DNA from: CAIWHR01 sp963823215 | GTDB taxonomy: Bacteria > Pseudomonadota > Gammaproteobacteria > Burkholderiales > Casimicrobiaceae | Length of the DNA stretch: 64,000 bases | NCBI GenBank assembly: GCA_963823215.1 | Contig: CAWGKT010000004.1 | Coordinates: 77,184 to 141,183, forward strand | Reading direction: 5' to 3' | Shown: positions 20,667 to 29,734 of the stretch, piece by piece | Position numbering within the stretch: the stretch's first letter is position 1 | Layout: every line of letters begins with the position of its first letter | Program-made: the position numbers and the translations under genes | The notes under the pieces: generated by a model | Database searches by the model: none | Seen by the model: only the letters and a program-made list of their open reading frames with translations | Told to the model about the DNA's origin: nothing

Positions 20667-21706
20667 CTACTTCGGAGCCGATTTGCCGTCGTAGCGCTTC
20701 GTCCACTCGGCGAGGATCTTCGCGCGCTCCTGGCCCATCTTGGCGAGGTCGATCCTGACCATGGCCGCGTCGGCGGAAGGCGGATAGTTCGGCGGTGCCG
20801 GATTCAGCCCGGGGTAGCCGACGATTGCGTAATACTTGCCGTAGAGCTCGTAGGCACCCTTGCTGACCGCGAAATCGGCGAGCTTATGCGCTGCGGCGAG
20901 GTTCTTGGTCCCCTTGAGGATCGCGGTGGCTTCCATGTCCCAGGGCGCGCCCTCCTTGGCCAGGATGATGTCGATCGGCGCGCCGCCGGTCTTCTCCTTG
21001 GCGCCGCGCATGTCGAAGCCGATGCCGATCACCCGCTCGCCCTTCGCCGCCTGCACGCAGGGGGCCGAGCCCGAGTGCGTGTACACGGCGATGTTCTGGT
21101 GCAGCTTGTCCATGAATTCCCAGGCCGCCTTCTCGCCCATGATCTGGATCCACGCGTAGACCGCTTGGTAACCCGTTCCGGACGAGGCCGGGTTGGGCAT
21201 GACGATCGAATCCTTGTAGACCGGGATTGGCGAGATCAGCCCAGGCCGCGGGCCTCGGGAGGTTCTTCTTGGCTCCCTCGATGGTGTTGTAGCACATCAC
21301 CGCGAGCCACGCGTCCAGGCCGGTCCAGGTCAGTGGGCTCTTGCCGCTGCGGAACGCCGGCTTGATCTGATCCGCGCCCTTCGGCGTGTACGCCTCGAGC
21401 AGGCCCATGGAATCGAACAGCGCGATGGACGAGGCGCCCAAGCCCCAGATGACGTCGGCCCGCGGATTGTCCTTTTCCGCCAGGATGCGCGCGGTCATGA
21501 CGCCCGTCGAGTCGCGGACCCACGCGAGTTCCACGTCGGGGTTCGCGGTTTCGAATGCCTGCTTGTACGGACCGAGTTGGTCGTTCTCCAGCGCCGTGTA
21601 CACCGTGATCTTGGTCTTCTGCGCGAACGCCGGACCGGCGACCATCGCCGACACGGCGAGCGCCGCCGCGCCCGGTGATCAGGCTGCGAATTATCGATTT
21701 CAACAT
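20667..21706 (-). pseudogene. 2-aminoethylphosphonate-type periplasmic binding protein (PhnS2-like), two frameshifts
   Basis: The corrected product is about 345 residues: a signal peptide (MLKSIIRSLITG followed by an Ala-rich core ending A-F-A-Q), then a mature extracellular solute-binding protein with M-P-N-P-A-S-S-G-T-G-Y, characteristic of iron/phosphonate binding proteins. Two extra bases break the frame. One lies in 21671-21673 within the signal peptide, the other at 21221-21222, where N-P-V-Y-K-D-S-I-V-M is restored if one C is removed. ATG 21706 has GAGGAG eight bases upstream. Conservation continues through both breaks, so sequencing error is quite possible. If the breaks are real, the transporter has lost its binding protein. 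Confidence 0.82.
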
Positions 21707-22181
21707 TGCGTGAACTCCTCTGACAGTGATATCAACTTGTCCCGACCCGGTCGTTTTCGGCCCAGCCCGGTTTCCCGACCGCCATTCCACCCGAAACGGA
21801 TGGGGCAGTAAAGCGGATTGGCGATAGTAATGCGAATTGATGGCAACAAGGCGAGTCGACAATGAAAACTCGGGGGGAGGACTGCGGCCAGGGCCAGCGC
21901 CGGGTTCCGCTCCGGGATTTGCCCCGCGCCATCGAAGCGTATTGCGTTGCAACACGGGTGCGGTCCGGCGGCGCCGACGAATGCTCCGCCGCGACGTGGG
22001 TCGACGGACCGGCGCACCGGCCGTCAGGTTGGCAGGATCCGTGGCAGGTCAGGTATCATTCGACGCCGGCCAGGGGTCGGTGCATCAGCAGCTTTGGCGG
22101 GAATAGAACCGCAGTAGCGTTGTTCATATCTCTTCGCTGCGGTTCGCATGTCGACGGCCCGGGCGCCCTTTGGAGGAAGCT
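21707..22181. other. Gene-free interval between divergent genes
   Basis: This 475-base stretch separates the leftward transporter operon from the rightward exported protein, so it should hold both promoters. I see no convincing open frame or riboswitch-like fold. A weak promoter-like pair TTGGCA (22029-22034) and TATCAT (22054-22059) is present, but its spacer is 19 bases, longer than ideal. An AT-richer patch around 21795-21845 lies about 90 bases upstream of the transporter start. Confidence 0.4.
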
Positions 22182-22844
22182 ATGAAGATTTGGTCATTCG
22201 GAACGCTGGCGTCGGCCGCGTTGGTTTCCGTCGGCATGTGCGGCGGCGCGATGGCGCAGCAGGCGGACATGTCGTTCTTCGTGACGAGCGTGGGCTCCGG
22301 CAAGGGTGCCGATTTCGGCGGGCTCGCGGGTGCCGACAAGCACTGCCAGACGCTTGCCGCCGCCGCAGGCGCGGGGGGCAGGACCTGGCGCGCGTATCTG
22401 AGCGCCTCTGCAGCGGGCTCGTCCACCGCCGTCAATGCGCGTGATCGCATCGGCAAGGGACCGTGGAAGAACGCCAAGGGCGTGGTCGTCGCCAAGGACG
22501 TCGCCGAGCTGCACGGCACGAACAACCTCACCAAGCAGACGGCGCTCACCGAGAAGGGTGGCATCGTCAACGGCCGCGGCGACACGCCAAACCAGCACGA
22601 CATCCTGACGGGGACGCAGCCCGACGGCACGGCGTTCGGCGGCACCGAGGACATGACCTGCGGCAACTGGACCAAGGGCGGCGCCGACGGATCGGCCATC
22701 GTCGGTCATGCCGATCGCACGGGACTCGACACGAGCCCGCCGGCGCTGTCGTGGAATTCGTCGCATCCGAGCAAAGGGTGCAGCGACCCCGGGCTCGCAT
22801 CCACCGGCGGCGCCGGGTACCTTTACTGCTTCGCTGCCAATTGA
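22182..22844 (+). CDS. Exported protein of unknown function (lectin-like fold suspected)
   Basis: A 220-residue secreted or periplasmic protein. Residues 1-26 form a signal peptide ending A-M-A-Q. The mature part has a periodic Gly-rich sequence with conserved-looking blocks D-K-H-C-Q-T-L-A, T-W-R-A-Y-L-S, M-T-C-G-N-W and G-Y-L-Y-C-F-A-A-N at the very end, and four cysteines that could form two disulfides. This pattern recalls a widespread proteobacterial family with an endostatin/C-type-lectin-like fold, but I cannot name a function. ATG 22182 follows GGAGGA at five bases. No functional link to the neighbours is evident. Confidence 0.72.
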   Translation: MKIWSFGTLASAALVSVGMCGGAMAQQADMSFFVTSVGSGKGADFGGLAGADKHCQTLAAAAGAGGRTWRAYLSASAAGSSTAVNARDRIGKGPWKNAKGVVVAKDVAELHGTNNLTKQTALTEKGGIVNGRGDTPNQHDILTGTQPDGTAFGGTEDMTCGNWTKGGADGSAIVGHADRTGLDTSPPALSWNSSHPSKGCSDPGLASTGGAGYLYCFAAN

Positions 22845-22924
22845 GGGGGACGCGGGCGGTCCGGGCAAGATCAACCGGGAGCGACGGAACGCCGTGGCGT
22901 CCGCTCGCTTCGGGCCTACCTGTC

Positions 22925-23296
22925 ATGCCCGGGTACGCGTTTCATCGCGCTGTGAAAATTGCGGTTGCAGTTGCAGCCTTCGCGATGGCGTCCATCGCAC
23001 ACGGACAGGTCTACAAGTGCACGGACGGGACCGGCAAGACGACCTACTCGGACGCGCCGTGCGATGCCGCAGCCAAACCGCTGAAGCTCCCGGACGACCC
23101 GAAGAAGAACGTCACGAACCCGCACATGTGCGCCCAGTTGCAGGATGAAACACGCCGGCTCGCCGCAGAAGCCGAGCGTGATGCGAAGCGCGGCCGGACG
23201 GAAAGTGCCGACAACGCGAAGCGACGGCAAACCATGACCAGGCGATACGAGGAGCGGTGCGTCGGCATCGCCCGTTCGGAGCCGACGGCGAAGTAG
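22925..23296 (+). CDS. DUF4124-domain exported protein
   Basis: A 123-residue protein with a signal peptide (hydrophobic core around residues 9-24, ending A-H-G-Q) followed immediately by V-Y-K-C-T-D-G-T-G-K-T-T-Y-S-D-A-P-C, the hallmark of DUF4124. The rest is a charged helical tail rich in Arg, Glu and Lys with two further cysteines. DUF4124 proteins are common in beta- and gammaproteobacterial envelopes; their function is unknown. It lies 80 bases after the exported protein at 22182 and may share its transcript. ATG 22925 has no strong Shine-Dalgarno sequence. Confidence 0.78.
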   Translation: MPGYAFHRAVKIAVAVAAFAMASIAHGQVYKCTDGTGKTTYSDAPCDAAAKPLKLPDDPKKNVTNPHMCAQLQDETRRLAAEAERDAKRGRTESADNAKRRQTMTRRYEERCVGIARSEPTAK

Positions 23297-23393
23297 GATT
23301 GCCGGTTGCCCCGGGCGCGGGTGACCCGCGCGCGTCGCGGCCGACGGTGACGTCACCCTGCTGCAGGCGGCGTAGCGGGTCCGCGCGACCCCG

Positions 23394-25424
23394 CTACTCC
23401 TGCGCCTCGCGCTGTGCGGCCCCCCGCCGGCCGCGCCTTGCTGCATCGCGCCCTCCGGCCCTGATTGCCGGCAGCGTCACCGCGGCGCGCAGCCGCGGAA
23501 AGGGCGCGGTGAGATGCGGGATGGCCATCGCCTCGACGAAGAATTCCTGGAATCGGGGCGCGACGGCCGTCTCGATCTTCTCGATGCGGCGCACGAGCGC
23601 TTCCACGGTTGTGCGGGTGCGCCGATCGAGCAGCGCGATGCGGGCGCCGGTGCCGGCGGCGTTGCCGGCCGAGCTCACTTGGTCGAGCGTGCAGTCGGGG
23701 ATCATTCCGAGCACCATCGCGTACTTGACGTCGATGTGGCTGCCGAAGGCCCCGGCGAGGCGGATGCGGTCCACCCGATCGATGGCCAGACGCTCCATCA
23801 GCAGCCGCACGCCGGCATAGAGTGCGGCCTTGGCGAGCTGGATCGCGCGCACGTCGTTTTGCGTGATGGCGAGCGGCGCGCGACCCTCGGCGCCCGCGTG
23901 GAGCTGGTAGGCCCAGGTGCGGCCGTCGGCGCGGATGCGCGGATTGCGCGCCGCGAGTGCGCCGTCGATCGTGCCGTCGTGCCGGATGACGCCGGCGAGG
24001 TACAGTTCCGCGACGACCTCGATGATGCCCGAGCCGCAGATGCCGGTGACGCCGGTCGCGGCAGTCGCCGCCGCAAAGCCGGGATCAATGGACCAAAGGT
24101 CGCAGCCGATCACCTTGACGCGCGGCTCGAGGGTCGCCGGATCGATGCGCACGCGCTCGATGGCGCCGGGTGCCGCGCGCTGGCCGCAGCTGATCTGCGC
24201 GCCCTCGAATGCGGGGCCGGTCGGGCTCGAGCAGGCGAGGAGGCGGTGGCGGTTGCCGAGAACGATTTCCGCGTTGGTGCCTATGTCGACCAGCAAGGTC
24301 ATTTCATCCGCCAGGTCGGGCCGCTCGGCAAGGACGACGCCGGCCGCGTCGGCACCCACGTGGCCGGCGATGCACGGCAGGACGTAGATGCGCGCGTTGC
24401 GGTGAATGGCGAAATCGATCTCGGTCGCCCAGAGGGTGAGCGCGGAGTCGGTCGCGAGCGCGAACGGCGCGCCGCCGAGCTCGAGCGGGCTGATGCCGAG
24501 CAGCAGGTGGTGCATGATCGGATTGCCGACAAAGGTCGCCTCGAGGATGTCCTCCGGCGCCACGCCCGCCTGCCGCGCGACGTCGGCGGCGAGCTCGTTG
24601 ATCGCGGCGCGCACGAGGTGGGTCAGCTCCTTCTCGCCGCCGGGGTTCATCATCACCCACGACACGCGGCTCATCAGGTCTTCGCCGAAGCGGATCTGCG
24701 GATTCATCGCTCCGGCGGCCGCGACGACCTCGCCGCTCGACAGGTCGCACAGGTGCGCGGCGATCGTCGTCGAGCCCACGTCGATGGCGATGCCGTACAC
24801 GCGCTCGCGAAAGCCCGGCCACACGGCGATGATCTGGCTGCCGCCGTGCACGGCCACCGTCACCTTCCAGCCGCCCTGCCGCAGTGCGGGTTGCAGCTGC
24901 TGCAGCACGCGCACGTCGCAGGCGAGCCCCGTCAACCGCCACTCGAAGTCGAGCGCGTCCTCCAGGCGCCGCAGATCGCCGGACGGATCGTGCATGTCGG
25001 GCGGCTGCACCTCGACGTAATGCAGCCGGACGACGGGATCGAGCTCGATGTCGTGGGCCTCGGCGGCCTTGCGCACGACCTGCCGGTGCACCTGGCTGTC
25101 GGAGGGCACGTCGATCACGACGTCGCCCAGCACCTGCGTCGAGCACGACAGCCGCCGCCCGGGTGCGAGCGGCTGGTGGCAGCTGTACTCCCGCTCGACC
25201 GCGCCGAACGGCGACAGGTTTTCCGCGCGCGAGGTCACGCCGTGCTTCGCGAAGTCGCCTTCGGCCAGCAGCACCTGGCAGCGGCCGCACAGGCCGCGCC
25301 CGCCGCACACCGAGTCGATGTCCACGCCGAGCGAGCGCGCCGCCTGCAGCAGCGGCGTGCCGATGGGAACGCGCGCGCGCCGGCCCGATGGCGTGAAGAC
25401 GACGAGGGCGTCCTGGTCGCTCAC
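23394..25424 (-). CDS. RACE-type reductive activator of corrinoid proteins (2Fe-2S, DUF4445/ASKHA)
   Basis: A 676-residue protein. The N-terminal plant-type ferredoxin domain has cluster ligands C40, C46, C49 and C82 (C-G-G-R-G-L-C-G-R-C, then Y-S-C-H). It is followed by a linker and a large ASKHA-like ATPase domain (G-I-A-I-D-V-G-S-T-T-I-A near residue 215; L-L-V-D-I-G-T-N-A-E-I-V-L; T-G-I-C-G-S-G-I-I-E). This architecture is that of RACE/RamA-like proteins, which use ATP to reduce accidentally oxidised Co(II) cobalamin back to Co(I). It is the last gene of the leftward C1 operon and overlaps the pterin methyltransferase gene by four bases. Its target should be the corrinoid protein encoded at 28771-29490. 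Confidence 0.9.
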   Translation of the reverse strand: MSDQDALVVFTPSGRRARVPIGTPLLQAARSLGVDIDSVCGGRGLCGRCQVLLAEGDFAKHGVTSRAENLSPFGAVEREYSCHQPLAPGRRLSCSTQVLGDVVIDVPSDSQVHRQVVRKAAEAHDIELDPVVRLHYVEVQPPDMHDPSGDLRRLEDALDFEWRLTGLACDVRVLQQLQPALRQGGWKVTVAVHGGSQIIAVWPGFRERVYGIAIDVGSTTIAAHLCDLSSGEVVAAAGAMNPQIRFGEDLMSRVSWVMMNPGGEKELTHLVRAAINELAADVARQAGVAPEDILEATFVGNPIMHHLLLGISPLELGGAPFALATDSALTLWATEIDFAIHRNARIYVLPCIAGHVGADAAGVVLAERPDLADEMTLLVDIGTNAEIVLGNRHRLLACSSPTGPAFEGAQISCGQRAAPGAIERVRIDPATLEPRVKVIGCDLWSIDPGFAAATAATGVTGICGSGIIEVVAELYLAGVIRHDGTIDGALAARNPRIRADGRTWAYQLHAGAEGRAPLAITQNDVRAIQLAKAALYAGVRLLMERLAIDRVDRIRLAGAFGSHIDVKYAMVLGMIPDCTLDQVSSAGNAAGTGARIALLDRRTRTTVEALVRRIEKIETAVAPRFQEFFVEAMAIPHLTAPFPRLRAAVTLPAIRAGGRDAARRGRRGAAQREAQE

Positions 25425-26332
25425 ACCCGCCGCCTTCGTCCGACTTCGCGCCGACCGCGCGAGGCCTCGCCGGTAGCATCAGGCGGTGGCGTCTCGCGGA
25501 AACGGCGTATCCACTGCGTGCAATCCGGGTCGTGGCCCATCATCACGTCCGCGGCCATGCACGCCTTGACGATCCCGGGGTGCAGCGGATTGGTGATGGC
25601 CGACGTGAGTCCCGAGGCGATGGCCATCGTCAGGAACGCAGTGTTGATGCCTTCGCGCTGCGGCAGGCCGAAGCTCACGTTGGACGCGCCGCAGGTCGTG
25701 TTGACCTTGAGCTCGGTGCGCAACCGGTGGACGAGCTGCATCACCTGCACGCCGGCCATGCGGATGGCGCCGATCGGCATCACCAATGGATCGATGACGA
25801 TGTCGCAGGCGGGAATGCCGTGATCCGCGGCGCGCTCGACGATCTTCTTCGCCACCGCGAAGCGCACGTCCGGATCCTGCGAGATGCCGGTCTCGTCGTT
25901 GGAGATCGCGACGACGGCGGCGCCGTATTTCTTCACCAGCGGCAGCACGGATTCGAGGCGCTCCTCCTCGCCGGTCACCGAGTTCACGAGCGGCTTGCCC
26001 TTGTAGACGGCGAGCCCGGCCGCGAGCGCGGCGACGATCGACGAATCGATCGACAGCGGCACGTCGGTGATCGACTGCACCAGCGCGATTGCGCGGGCCA
26101 GGATGGCCGGCTCGTCGGCGAGCGGAATCCCCGCGTTGACGTCGAGCATCTGCGCGCCGGCTTCGACCTGGGCCAGCGCATCCGCCGTCACGCGGGAATA
26201 GTCGCCGGCGGCCATCTCGGCGGCGAGGATCTTGCGTCCGGTCGGATTGATGCGCTCGCCGATGATCACGAAGGGCCGGTCGAAGCCGATGACCACTTCA
26301 CGGTTGGCGGAGCTGATGACGGTGTCGGTCAT
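25421..26332 (-). CDS. Methyltetrahydrofolate:corrinoid methyltransferase (pterin-binding, AcsE/MtgA-like)
   Basis: A 303-residue dihydropteroate-synthase-like TIM barrel. Typical pterin-site motifs are I-G-E-R-I-N-P-T-G-R, the D-V-N-A-G segment (L-D-V-N-A-G-I-P), L-S-I-D-S and T-C-G-A-S-N-V-S-F-G-L-P. The protein carries only the methyl-THF module, without homocysteine or B12 domains. It should move a methyl group between THF and a separate corrinoid protein. In betaine-type systems the direction is corrinoid to THF; in a split methionine synthase it would be the reverse. It overlaps its neighbours by four bases on each side. The C-terminal 20 residues are Arg-rich and not conserved-looking. 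Confidence 0.88.
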   Translation of the reverse strand: MTDTVISSANREVVIGFDRPFVIIGERINPTGRKILAAEMAAGDYSRVTADALAQVEAGAQMLDVNAGIPLADEPAILARAIALVQSITDVPLSIDSSIVAALAAGLAVYKGKPLVNSVTGEEERLESVLPLVKKYGAAVVAISNDETGISQDPDVRFAVAKKIVERAADHGIPACDIVIDPLVMPIGAIRMAGVQVMQLVHRLRTELKVNTTCGASNVSFGLPQREGINTAFLTMAIASGLTSAITNPLHPGIVKACMAADVMMGHDPDCTQWIRRFRETPPPDATGEASRGRREVGRRRRV

Positions 26333-27348
26333 GAAGTTGCTTTCCGGGGTTGTGTCTCAGTGCGGCGGTCGGGATGCCAGGGCACGCGGCCGCCGAGGAC
26401 GCCCGATTCGCTGATCACCTCGGCCACCGCTTCCTCCTGCCGGTAGGCCATCACGTGCACGCCGGCAACGCCCTTGATTTCGCGGATCTCCCGGACGAGG
26501 TCCACGCAGAGCCGGCGGCCTTCGCGCGCCTGGTCGGTGGCCCCGGCGAGGCGCCGGATGACCTCGACCGGGATGTGGACGCCCGGCACGCGCGTGCGCA
26601 TCCACTGCGCGGCCTTCGCCGAGCGCAGCGGTCCCACGCCGACGAGGATGAAGGCGCGATTCAGCAATTGAAGATCGTCGACCTGGGCCATGAAGGACCT
26701 GAGTCGCGGCACGTCGAAGCAGTATTGCGTCTGGATGAACTGCGCACCCGCGGCGATCTTCTTCGCGAGCCGGAACGCACGCCACTCGAAGGGCGGCGCG
26801 AACGGATTCTCGGCCGCGCCGAAGAACACCCTTGGCGCGAACGTGACCTTGCGGCCGCTCTGGAAACGCTGCCCATCCCGCAACGTCGTGCCGACCTCGA
26901 GCAGCGTCATGCAATCGAGATCGAACACGGGCTTGGCCTGCGGGTGGTCGCCGTTGCCCACGCCATCGCCGGTGAGGCACAGCATGTTGCACACGCCCAT
27001 CGCGGCGCCGCCCAGGATGTCGCCCTGGATCGCGATGCGGTTCCGGTCGCGGCACGAGATCTGCATCACCGGCGCGTAGCCGACGCGCGTCAGCAGCGCG
27101 CAGACGGCGAGGCTCGACATGTGGCAATTGGCGCCGCTGCCGTCCGTGGCGTTGATGGCATCGACGCAACCGTCGAACACGCGGGCGCGGCGATAAACGT
27201 CCTCGGGGTCCGCCGAGTCCGGCGGGTCGAGCTCGGTCGTCACGGCGAACGCCCCGGCCCGCAGCACGCGCTCGAGGCGCCCCGGCGACGTGTGGCCCGG
27301 CAGGATCGGCAGTGGATAGCCCGGCACCGGTTCGTCTTCGAATTTCAC
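26329..27348 (-). CDS. Methylenetetrahydrofolate reductase-like protein (MetF family)
   Basis: A 339-residue TIM-barrel flavoprotein resembling MetF. It shows F-A-V-T-T-E-L-D-P-P near the N-terminus, the folate/flavin region M-Q-I-S-C-R-D-R-N-R, N-M-L-C-L-T-G-D, and F-I-Q-T-Q-Y-C-F-D. MetF interconverts methyl- and methylene-THF; in this operon it would oxidise the methyl-THF made from demethylation, or supply methyl-THF to a methionine synthase. The start is GTG 27348, which overlaps the stop of the MetV-like gene by four bases; extending upstream adds sequence unlike MetF. The adjacent MetV-like protein suggests the two form a heteromeric MetFV-type reductase rather than the stand-alone enzyme. 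Confidence 0.87.
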   Translation of the reverse strand: MKFEDEPVPGYPLPILPGHTSPGRLERVLRAGAFAVTTELDPPDSADPEDVYRRARVFDGCVDAINATDGSGANCHMSSLAVCALLTRVGYAPVMQISCRDRNRIAIQGDILGGAAMGVCNMLCLTGDGVGNGDHPQAKPVFDLDCMTLLEVGTTLRDGQRFQSGRKVTFAPRVFFGAAENPFAPPFEWRAFRLAKKIAAGAQFIQTQYCFDVPRLRSFMAQVDDLQLLNRAFILVGVGPLRSAKAAQWMRTRVPGVHIPVEVIRRLAGATDQAREGRRLCVDLVREIREIKGVAGVHVMAYRQEEAVAEVISESGVLGGRVPWHPDRRTETQPRKATS

Positions 27349-27812
27349 GGCGTCCCCGCGCCGCGCGCCGATGGGTCCCGTGCAACGGCCAGCCACGACG
27401 AGCGGCCCTCGAGCCTCCGGTCCACGGCGAACTGCACGACGCACACGGCCGCGCGGCCATCGCGCATCCGCGTGCTGCCTTCTATCGCCTCGACCCAGAC
27501 GCATTTCATCTGCGCATCCACTTCGCATTGGCCGTCCGCGCGCACGCCGCCGCAGGGGCCGTTGCGCAGCTCCTTCGGGCAGTTCATCGGGCACGACATG
27601 CCGGTCGAGCCCAGCACGCACTGGCCGCACATCCTGCAGTCGAACAGGAAGCCCTTGACGGCCCGCTCAATGGCGGCCACGGGTCGCTCGATGCGCGCGT
27701 AACCCAGTCGCCGCCACAGGGGATCGAGCGCAACCACGGCGCGCTCGAATAGCCCGTAGGACGCCTCCAGGCCGCGCGCGTGGCGCACCGACCATTGCCG
27801 CACCGCGCGCAT
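27345..27812 (-). CDS. MetV-like methylene-THF reductase C-terminal domain protein (zinc-binding)
   Basis: A 155-residue protein. A Cys-rich core C-R-M-C-G-Q-C-V-L-G-S-T-G-M-S-C-P-M-N-C-P-K (residues about 60-80) and the following G-P-C-G-G-V segment match the MetV/PF12225 domain, found as a partner of MetF in acetogen-type methylene-THF reductases. The cysteines probably bind zinc or an iron-sulfur cluster. Its start codon overlaps the stop of the PF13769 gene (TGATG) and its stop overlaps the metF-like start, indicating translational coupling. Finding MetV beside MetF supports an anaerobe-style or electron-transfer-linked reductase in this organism. The frame extends upstream, but only the part from ATG 27812 resembles the family. 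Confidence 0.82.
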   Translation of the reverse strand: MRAVRQWSVRHARGLEASYGLFERAVVALDPLWRRLGYARIERPVAAIERAVKGFLFDCRMCGQCVLGSTGMSCPMNCPKELRNGPCGGVRADGQCEVDAQMKCVWVEAIEGSTRMRDGRAAVCVVQFAVDRRLEGRSSWLAVARDPSARGAGTP

Positions 27813-28150
27813 CAGGACTCCTCCGGGTTGCCCGCTGCCGGGACCGCAGGATCGGTGGCCAAGCCCTTCGCGCGGATCAGCCGCTCGAGATTGGCGTCGC
27901 TGTAGCGCGCCTCCAGCCTGGCGACTTCGGCAATGGCCTCGGTCTTCAGATCGTTGCCGCATTCGCGCGGGTCGCTGCGCTTCCAGTCGGCGATGTAAGC
28001 GTCCGAGCTGCCCTTGCCGGCGCGCATCGCCGCGCGGTCGACGGCTTCCTGGAAGCGCGCCGACAGCTGCACGCGGACGGTTTCGCGTCCCTGCTTGACG
28101 ACGACCTGCGAGGGCACGTCGCGCCAGGAGATGACGATCAGCTTCGCCAC
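27812..28150 (-). CDS. PF13769-type small protein (annotated elsewhere as virulence factor)
   Basis: A 112-residue soluble protein starting MAKLIVISWRDVPSQVVVKQ. It has the features of the small PF13769 family: a short N-terminal beta hairpin (I-V-I-S-W-R-D-V-P-S-Q-V), a Q-L-S-A-R-F-Q-E-A-I/V-D-R-A-A-M-R-A segment, and S-D-A-Y-I-A-D-W. The family name virulence factor is historical; no function is established. Here it is embedded between DUF1638 (13-base overlap) and MetV-like (one-base overlap) in the corrinoid operon. That makes a role in C1 transfer far more likely than virulence. Confidence 0.8.
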   Translation of the reverse strand: MAKLIVISWRDVPSQVVVKQGRETVRVQLSARFQEAVDRAAMRAGKGSSDAYIADWKRSDPRECGNDLKTEAIAEVARLEARYSDANLERLIRAKGLATDPAVPAAGNPEES

Positions 28151-28755
28151 ACGAGCACCGGTTCGGCCGCCGCGCGGAGGCTGCGTTGGAGCTCGCCGTA
28201 GCCCGTGACCCGATGGGCGAACGCAAGGCCCAGCCGGTCGGCCGCGGCGTGCGCCGCGACGAGGCGCTCAGGCGCATCGAGCTGCGCCAGGTAGACAAGG
28301 CGCCGGTAGTTGCCGAAATACTGCGCGATGAGTTCCGGATGGCGATCGAGACCGAGGCCGCGGATCACCAGGCGGTCGAAGTGGCGCAGCAGGAAATCGG
28401 TGACGTAGAACGTGCCGGGCTGCTCATTGGCGAGCGCCGCAAACGTGCGGCTGCCGGCGAAGAATTCGTAGCAATGCGCGCCTGGGATGCGCTCGACTTC
28501 CTCCTCCAGGAGCACCGTGTCGAGCTCGCCACCGGTCCCGCAGTCGCCGTACGCGACGAAGATCGACGCGTACCGGTCGCGGTTGGTGCGTATCTTCTCG
28601 CGCACGGCGCCGGGAATGCGCCGCGGGTGGTTGTGCAGGTCGGCGGGCAGGCACTGCACGTCGAGATGCGGCCATGCGTTCGCGCGCCGCAGCGCCGCGA
28701 TCTCGCGGGCGAGCGCGCCGCAGGCGATCACGAGCACCTGCGCCCGGCTACCCAT
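28138..28755 (-). CDS. DUF1638-domain protein
   Basis: A 205-residue protein with the DUF1638 pattern: V-I-A-C-G-A-L-A-R-E-I near the N-terminus, L-P-A-D-L-H-N-H-P and F-V-A-Y-G-D-C-G-T-G-G-E-L-D, with C-Y-E-F-F-A-G further on. The conserved Cys, His and Asp residues suggest a metal or cofactor site. The function is unknown, but DUF1638 genes often accompany corrinoid-dependent methyltransferase genes. It overlaps the PF13769 gene by 13 bases and follows the corrinoid protein gene by 15 bases, so it is a fixed member of this operon. Confidence 0.85.
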   Translation of the reverse strand: MGSRAQVLVIACGALAREIAALRRANAWPHLDVQCLPADLHNHPRRIPGAVREKIRTNRDRYASIFVAYGDCGTGGELDTVLLEEEVERIPGAHCYEFFAGSRTFAALANEQPGTFYVTDFLLRHFDRLVIRGLGLDRHPELIAQYFGNYRRLVYLAQLDAPERLVAAHAAADRLGLAFAHRVTGYGELQRSLRAAAEPVLVWRS

Positions 28756-28770
28756 GCGCGCGCAGGACGT

Positions 28771-29490
<720 letters not shown>

Positions 29491-29506
29491 TGGCTCGCTG
29501 GAATAT

Positions 29507-29578
29507 CGGGGTCGAATGCGACTTCCGGCGGATGGTCGGCACGTCGTCGGGGCCCCGGGAATGTCGGATCCGACCCCG
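29507..29578. repeat. Inverted repeat upstream of the corrinoid operon
   Basis: CGGGGTCGAATGCGAC (29507-29522) and GTCGGATCCGACCCCG (29563-29578) are inverted copies matching at 14 of 16 positions around a 40-base spacer; the second also contains the palindrome TCGGATCCGA. They lie just upstream of the corrinoid protein start in the 244-base gap before the ABC-F gene. They may be part of a leader or a diverged extragenic palindrome. A cobalamin riboswitch was looked for here; no B12-box-like sequence was recognised. Confidence 0.5.
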
Positions 29579-29734
29579 TTTCTCCCGGGGCTGACCAAGG
29601 TGCATGGTAGTGGGTGGGGCGGCCGCGCGCTGACGACGTAGCGACCCGGGCGTGTCGGTGGGCGACATGCGCATCGGCGAGCGGCCCCGGCCCTGTAGGC
29701 GGACGGCCAACCCGGGGGGCGACCGGGCCCGCGA

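Noticed and set aside
29491..29734. Cobalamin riboswitch upstream of the corrinoid operon
   Set aside because: No B12-box-like conserved stretch was recognised in the 244-base gap; only a diverged inverted repeat is present.
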